In this document: positions 43,295 to 52,604 of the stretch, in pieces
How the letters are laid out: each line of letters begins with the position of its first letter
Numbering within the stretch: position 1 is the stretch's first letter
NCBI GenBank assembly: GCA_963281255.1
Contig: OY725501.1
Coordinates: 3,015,674-3,079,673 of the forward strand
Direction: 5' to 3'
Source: Aphrocallistes beatrix
Taxonomy: Eukaryota; Porifera; Hexactinellida; Sceptrulophora; Aphrocallistidae
DNA: 64,000 bases
Made by a program: the position numbers and the translations under genes
Notes under the pieces: model-generated
What the model saw: only the letters and a program-made list of their open reading frames with translations
Told to the model about the DNA's origin: nothing
Database searches by the model: none

Positions 43295-45225
43295 AGATGC
43301 TGCGTTTTAAATCTGAGCATGCTGCGATTTTAAATCTGAGCATGCTGAGATTTAAATCTGAGCATGCTGAGATTTAAATCTGAGCATGCTGAGATTTAAA
43401 TCCGAGCATGCTGAGAAATCTGAGCATGCTGAGATTTAAAATCTGAGCATGCTGAGAAATCTGAGCATGCTGAGATTTAAAATCTGAGCATGCTGAGAAA
43501 TCTGAGCATGCTGAGATTTAAAATCTGAGCATGCTGAGAAATCTGAGCATGCTGAGATTTAAATCCGAGCATGCTGAGAAATCTGAGCATGCTGAGATTT
43601 AAATCTGAGCATGCTGAGAAATCTGAGCATGCTGAGATTTTAAATCTGAGCATGCTGAGATTTAAATCTGAGCATGCTGAGAAATCTGAGCATGCTGAGA
43701 TTTAAATCTGAGCATGCTGAGATTTAAATCTGAGCATGCTGAGAAATCTGAGCATGCTGAGATTTAAAATCTGAGCATGCTGAGAAATCTGAGCATGCTG
43801 AGATTTAAATCTGAGCATGCTGAGAAATCTGAGCATGCTGAGATTTAAAATCTGAGCATGCTGAGAAATCTGAGCATGCTGAGATTTAAAATCTGAGCAT
43901 GCTGAGAAATCTGAGCATGCTGAGATTTAAAATCTGAGCATGCTGAGAAATCTGAGCATGCTGAGATTTAAATCCGAGCATGCTGAGAAATCTGAGCATG
44001 CTGAGAAATCTGAGCATGCTGAGATTTTAAATCTGAGCATGCTGAGATTTAAATCTGAGCATGCTGAGAAATCTGAGCATGCTGAGATTTAAATCTGAGC
44101 ATGCTGAGATTTAAATCTGAGCATGCTGAGAAATCTGAGCATGCTGAGATTTAAATCTGAGCATGCTGAGAAATCTGAGCATGCTGAGATTTTAAATCTG
44201 AGCATGCTGAGAAAGCTGAGCATGCTGAGATTTAAATCTGAGCATGCTGAGATTTAAAATCTGAGCATGCTGAGAAATCTGAGCATGCTGAAATTTAAAT
44301 CTGAGCATGCTGAGAAATCTGAGCATGCTGAGATTTAAAATCTGAGCATGCTGAGAAATCTGAGCATGCTGAGAAATCTGAGCATGCTGAGAAATCTGAG
44401 CATGCTGAGATTTTAAATCTGAGCATGCTGAGATTTAAATCTGAGCATGCTGAGAAATCTGAGCATGCTGAGATTTAAATCTGAGCATGCTGAGAAATCT
44501 GAGCATGCTGAGATTTAAAATCTGAGCATGCTGAGAAATCTGAGCATGCTGAGATTTAAAATCTGAGCATGCTGAGAAATCTGAGCATGCTGAGATTTAA
44601 ATCTGAGCATGCTGAGAAATCTGAGCATGCTGAGATTTTAAATCTGAGCATGCTGAGAAATCTGAGCATGCTGAGATTTAAAATCTGAGCATGCTGAGAA
44701 ATCTGAGCATGCTGAGATTTAAATCTGAGCATGTTGAGATTTTAAATCTGAGCATGCTGAGAAATCTGAGCATGCTGAGATTTAAATCTGAGCATGCTGA
44801 GAAATCTGAGCATGCTGAAAAATCTGAGCATGCTGAGATTTAAATCTGAGCATGCTGAGATTTAAAATCTGAGCATGCTGAGAAATCTGAGCATGCTGAG
44901 AAATCTGAGCATGCTGAGATTTAAATCTGAGCATGCTGAGAAATCTGAGCATGCTGAGATTTAAATCTGAGCATGCTGAGAAATCTGAGCATGCTGAGAT
45001 TTAAAATCTGAGCATGCTGAGAAATCTGAGCATGCGGAGATTTAAATCTGAGCATGCTGAGAAATCTGAGCATGCTGAGATTTTAAATCTGAGCATGCTG
45101 AGAAATCTGAGCATGCTGAGATTTAAATCTGAGCATGCTGAGATTTTAAATCTGAGCATGCTGAGATTTAAATCTGAGCATGCTGAGAAATCTGAGCATG
45201 CTGAGATATTAAATCTGAGCAAATA
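43295..45225. repeat. 1.9-kb minisatellite with GCATGC core
   Basis: Tandem units alternate between an 18-bp form (TCTGAGCATGCTGAGAAA) and a 22-23 bp form ending GAGATTTAAA or GAGATTTTAAA. AAATCTGAGCATGC continuing to TGAGATTT is a near-perfect palindrome with two mismatches, so each unit can form a hairpin. Unit types alternate irregularly, with rare substitutions. Short open frames inside on both strands are repeat artefacts. Confidence 0.95.
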
Positions 45226-45227
45226 TG

Positions 45228-45480
45228 CGGGAAACTAGCTTTCAACGGTTGACATGGGGTTTTTAGGGGTGTAGATTTCAAATATCATATTTTCAGATCG
45301 ATATGATTAATTATTTGTTTACTTTTGTTTACAATATATACATAAAGTAAACAAATTGCAAAAATATGCGAGAAACTAGCTTCCAACGTTTGACATGGGG
45401 TTTTAGGGGTGTAGGTTTCGAATATCATATTTTGGATTCATATGAAAAATTATTCGTTGACCTTTGTTTACAATATCCTA
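45228..45480 (-). repeat. Two satellite monomers (right bracket, inverted)
   Basis: Two tandem - orientation copies of the ~122-bp satellite (GCTTTCAACGGTTGACATGG and GCTTCCAACGTTTGACATGG). Together with 43155-43285 they bracket the minisatellite as inverted repeats. Confidence 0.8.
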
Positions 45481-45518
45481 TATATAAAAGAAAAAAATCC
45501 AAAAATAGTTTAGATTGA

Positions 45519-45604
45519 GTAACTCCTGGCGCCCGTAGGGCGACTCTGCGGACACACAGTGTCCGCAAGCCGCGCAGCGCAAGCAAGCGAAGCGCGCTTG
45601 TATA
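45519..45604 (+). mobile_element. Helitron-like 3' fragment
   Basis: Only the 3' tip is present: GCGGACACACAGTGTCCGC palindrome, then CGCGCAGCGCAAGCAAGCG and AAGCGCGCTTG. It immediately precedes a full copy. Confidence 0.6.
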
Positions 45605-45626
45605 TCCTTACTATTAAAACTCGATG

Positions 45627-45673
<47 letters not shown>

Positions 45674-46178
45674 GTAACGAATTGATTGAAGAAACTGCCG
45701 GGCGCAGAAGGCTGATTTTTGGCATGTGGGAGTCTTTTGGCTATGGCTCCAGTAAGTTCTGAGTTCAGAGCAAAATGTCGACTCATCATGGAATTATGAC
45801 GTCATTGTCACATTTTTAAAAGTTAAGCAACACAGTTATTCGAGCATAACTCAGCCATTATAGGAGATAGAAGCCTAAAATTTTAATAGAATCTGTATAC
45901 TAACATACCTCACATATGATGCGACTTTCATCAAAAAATGATGACTCATCACTTTGTTATAACGTCATCATTACGCATCAAAAAATTTAAAATTGACAAA
46001 TTTGGTGATTTTTCGAGTGAAATCGGTTTTATCACTAAGATGGACATATTTAGAGATGTTTTCTCCCTTATAATTAACCAATGTCACCTCCAGGCGACCG
46101 AAGGGAGCCTCTGGCGGACACGAAGTGTCCGCCAGCCGCGCAGCGCAAGCAAGCGAAGCGCGCTTGTATATATATATA
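45605..46178 (+). mobile_element. Helitron-like non-autonomous element, second family, copy 1
   Basis: It starts TCCTTACTATTAAAACTCG, then an AT dinucleotide run, then AACGAATTGATTGAAGAAAC. Near the 3' end are the palindrome GGACACGAAGTGTCC and the hairpin CAAGCGAAGCGCGCTTG, ending in an AT run. No protein is encoded. The 5' and 3' ends resemble those at 40714-42225, so both families share a mobilising system. Confidence 0.6.
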
Positions 46179-46724
46179 TCCTTACTATTAAAACTCGATT
46201 ATTGTATATATATATATATATATATATCTCTGTAACGAATTGATTGAAGAAACTGCCGGGCGCAGAAGGCTGATTTTTGGCATGTGGGAGTCTTTTGGCT
46301 ATGGCTCCAGTAAGTTCTGAGCTCAGAGCAAAATGTCTACTCATCATGGAATTATGACGTCATTGTCACATTTTTAAAAGTTAAGCAACACAGTTATTCG
46401 GGCATAACTTAGCCATTATAGGAGATAGAAGGCTGAAATTTTAATAGAATCTGTATACTAACATACCTCACATATGATATCGCTATCATCAAAAAATGAT
46501 TACTCATCACTTTTTTATGACGTCATCATTACTCATCAAAATTTTTAAAATTGATAAATTTGGTGATTTTTCGTGCGAAATAGATTATAACAGTAGGGCA
46601 GACGTATTTAGAGATGTTATCTCCCTTATAATTAACCAATGTGACCCCAGGCGACCGAAGGGAGCCTCCGGCGGACACGAAGTGTCTGCCAGCCGCGCAG
46701 CGCAAGCAAGCGAAGCGTGCTTGT
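46179..46724 (+). mobile_element. Helitron-like non-autonomous element, second family, copy 2
   Basis: Head-to-tail neighbour of the previous copy, roughly 90-95% identical by eye, with the same TCCTTACTATTAAAACTCG start and AAGCGAAGCGTGCTTG end. Confidence 0.6.
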
Positions 46725-46913
46725 ATTTATAGATATGTTCATGTCCAACCAACACTTTGGCGTAAAATACTATTTTACAGCGCTCCCCTACTTTCATTAT
46801 GAGCACTACACCACTGCTCTAATTACACTGCCGGGATTCATTCGTTGATATTTTAGGTGTTTAGATACATTTTACTAGTTTTTAAGTTACAAAAATTCGA
46901 CTTTGCTCTATCC

Positions 46914-47213
46914 CAGGGGTGCTCAAACTTATAAATCTACGGGCCACATTAAAAATTAGGCTCCGCCTTACGGGCCACAAATCATAGATCGCCTCTGGCT
47001 TTAGTTTAATCAATTTTCAAGCTATACATTTGTAGAGGATCTATAATTATTTCTATATGGTGTTTAGAAAAAACAATTATTATCTGTGACGATTGAAGCA
47101 CGTCAATCTACTGTATATATATAAATAATGGAAACAAGCGAATTATCCGCGGGCAACAGCGAATGGTCTCGCGGGCCACATGTGTCCCGCGGGCCATAGT
47201 TTGAGCACCCTTG
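46914..47213. mobile_element. hAT-like element (300 bp) with perfect target duplication
   Basis: It starts CAGGGGTGCTCAAACT and ends AGTTTGAGCACCCTTG, inverted termini matching at 15 of 16. Both flanks carry the perfect octamer CTCTATCC (46906-46913 and 47214-47221). The interior has GCGGGCCACA-type words and no transposase. It is the clearest insertion in the window. Confidence 0.88.
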
Positions 47214-47221
47214 CTCTATCC

Positions 47222-48525
47222 TGTAAAACTATTTGGATACGAAATGCAACATTTCCAGCGTTAATTACCTTAGTTGAGATTGTAAGTTAGGGCCAACACG
47301 TTAAGGGGTTTAATCGGACCTAGTATTTGCATAATTTTACTCTACGTGTATTGACGTGCTAAAACGCTCATACTGTAAAGCCTCTGGAAGCGACATTTGT
47401 TTTTAATATGCCCAGATCCTTCTAAGTTCATATATACTAATCCAGCAAATGAGAAAATAAATGGAATATTTATCCCAAAATTTAAAAATGATCGGTTCCG
47501 CCAGGCTGCGAAAGTCATAATCTAATGACGATCAAAATTTAAAATAGGTTGAGGGAAGGGGCAGACTGGCCTCCCCAGGGTCGACGCTCATGACTCAGGG
47601 ATATTTCCATATTTTAACTTTTCTTTAAATGAGTCATCGTACGATGATATGTTATATTTTTTAGCACTGTTTCTTTAAGTGTTGTATTACTGAGGACGTA
47701 GTATAATTATATACGAAGTACTATTAGCTAAGCTTTGAACTCATGAACCTCCTCAGTATAGCATCTGTATTTGTAATATATTGAGCTATTTCGATTTTAA
47801 CATGCTTGGAGCATAAACAATTTTGATCCTAAGAGATACAGCTGTAGCATTGTTCCTTATCATTCTATGGTCAATTCAATTCCTTACTTTACACGCATCT
47901 TCTTGTGTTATTCGTGACTAGAATAGAATTACTTTACAGGAGTCAAAATAATATTTCTGATTAGTGCATTGCGTAATCCACTCAGTTCTTCTAAAGAATC
48001 ATTAGGAAAAAACATATTTTCATGTTTTGAAGGTCATGTTCTATAGCTTTAGAGAGGATGCTACTACATGACACGTTTTATCAGAAATTTATATTTTGCG
48101 TATGTTCAAAATAATAACATCGCCGAGTTCATTTATTATTTAGAGAAATAACCTACTCTAGAATCAAACAGATATTGTTGCAACATTTTAAAATTCTTTC
48201 TAAGTTGAACATTACTTCCTTTAATATACGTACTGCATGGACGTGCATTACTCCCTAATTAATGGGTACGTGCAGTGGCGTAGCCAGACGTTGGTCTCAA
48301 TCTGGGCACACCTGGGGCACTCAAGTATTTCAGCGGGGCCCCGGCTGCCCCCCCTGGCTATGCCACTGGGTACGTATATGTATAAATTCAACCACTTGTG
48401 TGAGTTTATAATAAATATATGAAAGAATAATTATAAATAGAGAAGCGATAACATAAACGTGCCTAGCCTAATATTAAGTAATAGTGAGATTTCCATTAGG
48501 GAGTTGAAGTAAATGCTACTAGCGA
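47222..48525. other. Gene-free 3' flank of copy B
   Basis: No gene is seen. It includes the segment homologous to the 5' flank of copy A (about 47885-48100) and a small hAT-like insertion at 48273-48368. Confidence 0.45.
48273..48368. mobile_element. hAT-like MITE (96 bp)
   Basis: The termini CAGTGGCGTAGCCAG and CTGGCTATGCCACTG match as inverted repeats at 14 of 15. The flanks are GGTACGTG and GGTACGTA (7 of 8). It is very short and GC-rich. Confidence 0.78.
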
Positions 48526-51508
48526 TTATACTAATAAAGCTAAAAGTAATCCTGCAAACAGGAGAATGGTAATGCTGCCTCGTAGTACGGTAGCTGCACT
48601 TGGACAACTCCTACTGCCACACAGCTCCAGTCTATCCCAGCATATAGACTCACAGGAAGGACAGACGAGGGAGAATGTGTAGGTGTCTCCTCCCACTCTC
48701 TCTTCTACCGTCACCACATCTCCTCTATTCCTACACTCGTACTCTGTACTGCCAACAGTGACGTACACTCCAGTAGTGTTACAACTGTACTGGTAGCATC
48801 CAGATTTTGTAAACGGCGCTGTATTACTGGTATTGCCAACTGATACATTTACATCACCAATGTGGTTGAAACACCTAATTGGGAACTGTAACATGACTTA
48901 GTTTCATTTGATTATTAACTTTAATATTCATGATATTCTTACCTTGAATTAGATCCAGTGCTATACACGGGTAATCCTCGTTGTGCAGTTGAGTTTGTAC
49001 AATCAAAAATTCCAGAGTAAAAAGGACAGTAATCTGCAAATTCGAAACCTCCTTTGTTTGGATCACTGAGATATTGATTCAGAGCTGGTAATTGTGATGT
49101 TGAGTTAAAAATCTCGCAAAATCCAATGAAATCTCTCGTGAAAGTGCAACCTAGAGTAAATCGATACTAGTATTTAAACTCGATTTATATTTATTTATAC
49201 ATACATATACGTATCTACTTGTATCTGTAATGAATTGATTGAAGAAATTCCAAGTCAAGTATTTGTGATTGCACGGAATTAGTCACCTTTTTATGATTTA
49301 AATTTCAGTTTTCTGAGACACAACTCGACATTATTTGTGATGTTCAAGTGTTTGAGTTGAAGTGTATATACTATACGTATACGTTTACAAACCTTGTTCT
49401 TCTTCTTGGAAACAGAACACGTTCTCCTCTTTCACATCATCTCTGTTATAATATCCCAGACAACTTTGGGTCACAGAATTGCAGCCTACGTTGTTCCCAA
49501 GGAAGTCTTCTGCCATGTCATAGTTTGGACGGTACCATCCAGAGTCCTCCAATAGAGCTAGTGTTATTCTGGATAATGGCATGTCTGCTGTGAAAATTAC
49601 TGAAATCATCAACTATAACGTAACACGTATATAATATTATGCATACTGGTATCAGTTCTATCTGGTTTAGCATCCACATGCTAACCTCATTTCCAAAAAT
49701 TCTGAGATCCCAGTGACTCCCGATTGACCCTGATCCTCCTCCTGACTCTAACTCAGCTCCTTCTAGAGAGCAACATCCGAAGTGGTTTCTCACCTCTCTC
49801 ACTACATTGGGTGTGACTATTAATCGAGGGGAAAACTGTAATTCTCCGTTAGCTGTATCCCAGTCGTAGGTGACACTTCTAACAGTTGATTCACTTGGCA
49901 CAGGTATGCCATTGCTGTCTAATGGTACGGAGTTGAATTGATCTGTCCTAGGAGTCCTAGGGTTTCCATTCTCATCACGAAAATAAGCGTAAATGTGAGC
50001 TAAAAAAAATTGAAGATAAAACACATTGTTTACTAAATGTGGATAATGTACTCGTAGTCTCATTGCAACTACAATTGAAACCGGTTTTTTCTTAATAGTT
50101 CTTCTCAGATCAAAATAATGAGGATAAACCGGTGTAAGAAAAAAACGGTTTCGACTGTACGTAGTCTACTTTGAAGGTGAGGAACATACGCGAATCCGAG
50201 AGCGTGTATTATCTCGTGTTTAATGATTGTTATCAAAAATGCATCTGTTATGTCTTGTAAGAAGCTTAAAGGGCAGAAGTTGACATATCCTATTATGGGT
50301 CTATTCAGAGCATATTCCTGACTGCATGAGCTGGCATATGCATAGGTATCTGTACAAGATATGTTCGATGTAGTGACATAGAGAACAAAGTCTGTATCAA
50401 TCACTCCAGCCCCTTCTGTTGAATTAGGTGAGTATTCACAAGCTAGAGTATCTATATCGCATTCTAGACACCGGAGCATATGCTCTTTTGGTATTACCGC
50501 AGGTCCACATGTTAGATTTCCACTGCAAGTGCCGTAGCATCCTCTGAAGAGAAAGTTAATGTTATTGGTATGATAATTACCTGATTAACTTACAATATCA
50601 ATTTGTTAGTGTCGCTTCTATGTTAGAGTAGGATCCGATCTGCCCGTGCCGCGGGGTGAAAGCTTCATGGGTGTTATTAGAGAGGACAACAAATTTAAAA
50701 TTAATTCAATATATTAATAAGTCATTTTCCAACCAAAAAAATAAAAGCGTAATCAGGGTTTCCTATAACTTTTGAAACTCATTGCTGTACCATCCATCAT
50801 ATTGGAGGCGCTGCATTAGTTCGAATAGCTTTTCAATGTATTGTCATTGAGTGGCATTTTGGAAGAGATATGTATTTATAAGAACTGAGGGAAAAGCAGC
50901 GTTTTCTTTAGAGAACCTGGATCTCACCCCACCCCACCCCGGTCTATTACAATATTAAAGTGAGTTAAATCACACGCTACTAGACTAGACTAGACTAGCT
51001 AAATAAATTAGGAGAGCGAAGGATCACACAGATGAAAGAGTTAAGATCACACACGCAACGAGAATATCCTCAGTCATGTAGTAATATAATGTTAGTAGCC
51101 AAGTAGCCACATTATGAGATTGTATAAACTAACTTACGGAGCAAAACTCTCAAAGTTATTGAATTGTACAGTCGTGTGCGTCCCATTGCAAGCACTCGGA
51201 GATCTGATGGGTACTCCGAGTGGTTTGACAGAGAGCAAGTTTGAGAAGAAGTTTGTGATATTAGCCATGATGATATTTTCAATATGGGCTCTCTGCTGAG
51301 GTGTTATAAAGCTCGTTGCGGCGTCAGTATCGTAGATGGAAGTGATACGGATTGGTTGGTTGGTCTGTCTCCTGTTGATGACGTGTGGATGCTCCAGGAA
51401 GACTGGCTGATGAAATTGTGGAGGGGGCTGAATAGCCGTAGCAGAGATTTGTAGAATCGTGAGTGTTGATAAGAGGAAGAGTCTTCCAAGCACATTTATT
51501 TCAACCAT
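48526..51508 (-). CDS. LMLN: Leishmanolysin-like metallopeptidase, copy B (probable frameshift)
   Basis: Exons: complement(join(48526..48874, 48943..49150, 49393..49612, 49686..49999, 50190..50543, 51138..51508)). Signal peptide, HEIIHALGF zinc site, [18 protein letters not shown] and a GPI-like tail (AGLLLALLV) are all readable. Exon 3 is 314 bases against 316 in copy C: next to its acceptor two bases are missing, so joining from the conserved exon 2 donor runs into a stop after a few codons. Every other exon is open. An unusual donor further into exon 2 (after CTAC, before GTACAG) could restore phase, so expression is not excluded. Copy B is otherwise close to copy C, including its introns. 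Confidence 0.75.
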
Positions 51509-52148
51509 CTGTGTGATTTAATTGCTAAATATAAAACGATTAATGTCAACTGTCCTCTTTTAATAGATTGATAAGTTACAAATTAATGCATGGCCTGAAG
51601 CAAAGAAGGATATACATTTTGTAGATCGAGAACATTTAGGTTATAATTTTCGAAAAGAGAATAAGTATTTGTGTTGAAGGTTTCAAAAAGTTTACGAATT
51701 TGAAATAAAATATAATAGTATTTGTATGGCTGTTTTCGTGGTAGTGAATACTTTTGTCCGGGTCGTGTATATAGTATATATGTATAGATATCTAGTTCTG
51801 CTGATTATTCAATTTCTCATATCAAAAATGTTAACTGAATTATTCATTGATACATCAAGAATGAAAATCGGAATGCATAGTTTAATCTGTACTAGTTTGT
51901 GTATATTAAACTTGATGTAGTCATGAGAAAAGTCATCATTTCACATTGTAATAGAACTATTTTTAATTTGTTTCCTTGTTTTAGATATATCACTTGAAAG
52001 GAATCAGATCAATCAGGCCGTACGTAGTTCCTTCATAGCATTCTTAGCGTGTAAAAGAACTACTGTATACAAATTTTCAGCTTTACGATGCATGGTCTCT
52101 CTTCTATTAATTATGGACAAATGAACGAGCAAACACAACAGTTGAGTT
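51509..52148. other. 5' flank of copy B, shared with copy C
   Basis: Homologous to about 58666-59180 (both contain TGTCCTCTTTTAATAGATTG and AATCAGGCCGTACGTAGTTCC where aligned). No gene is seen. The region is likely to hold the promoter of copy B. Confidence 0.55.
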
Positions 52149-52467
52149 TTAACACATTCACTTCTCAGTTCTATGCGAAAAACTTTATAATAAAAACACC
52201 TAGAAGTGCCCTTAAACGACCTCTGAAAATCACTAAATTTGACCCAAATATAGCCTGTTGCGCAATCATTTGATGACTAATCCAAATTTTAACAACGGAT
52301 ATGGGTGCTTTGACACCATATTTATATATGATGGTAATACATTCCTAAACTCTATAGTGCTTTGTTAATGATTTAAGGCAGCTCATGTATTTCTTCAACC
52401 ATCTTCTACTGCATCCCTAGTGCCAAATTCGCAAGTTACTCTGAGGCCTTATTATAGTAGGCTATGC
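52149..52467 (+). repeat. Dispersed ~317-bp repeat, copy 2
   Basis: Nearly identical to 9713-10029. After it, the sequence continues with CTTCATCTATGCTCAATTC, which also occurs near 59262 in the copy C flank without the repeat, so it is an insertion or replacement within the duplicated flank. Confidence 0.8.
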
Positions 52468-52604
52468 TTCATCTATGCTCAATTCTACTACTTTAAGCTG
52501 CTATAACCTAAAATATTTAGAAAAATTATTTATAGAACTTACTACTACAATCTTGCATTACAGTTCTATTAATTAAGATACAAGCATACAGTACTACTGA
52601 CAGT

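Noticed and set aside
43295-45225. CRISPR-like array
   Set aside because: Units are contiguous with no unique spacers, and the surroundings are animal nuclear DNA with introns; it is a minisatellite.
45001-45238. Open frames inside the GCATGC minisatellite on both strands
   Set aside because: Short repeat-derived frames with no flanking gene structure.
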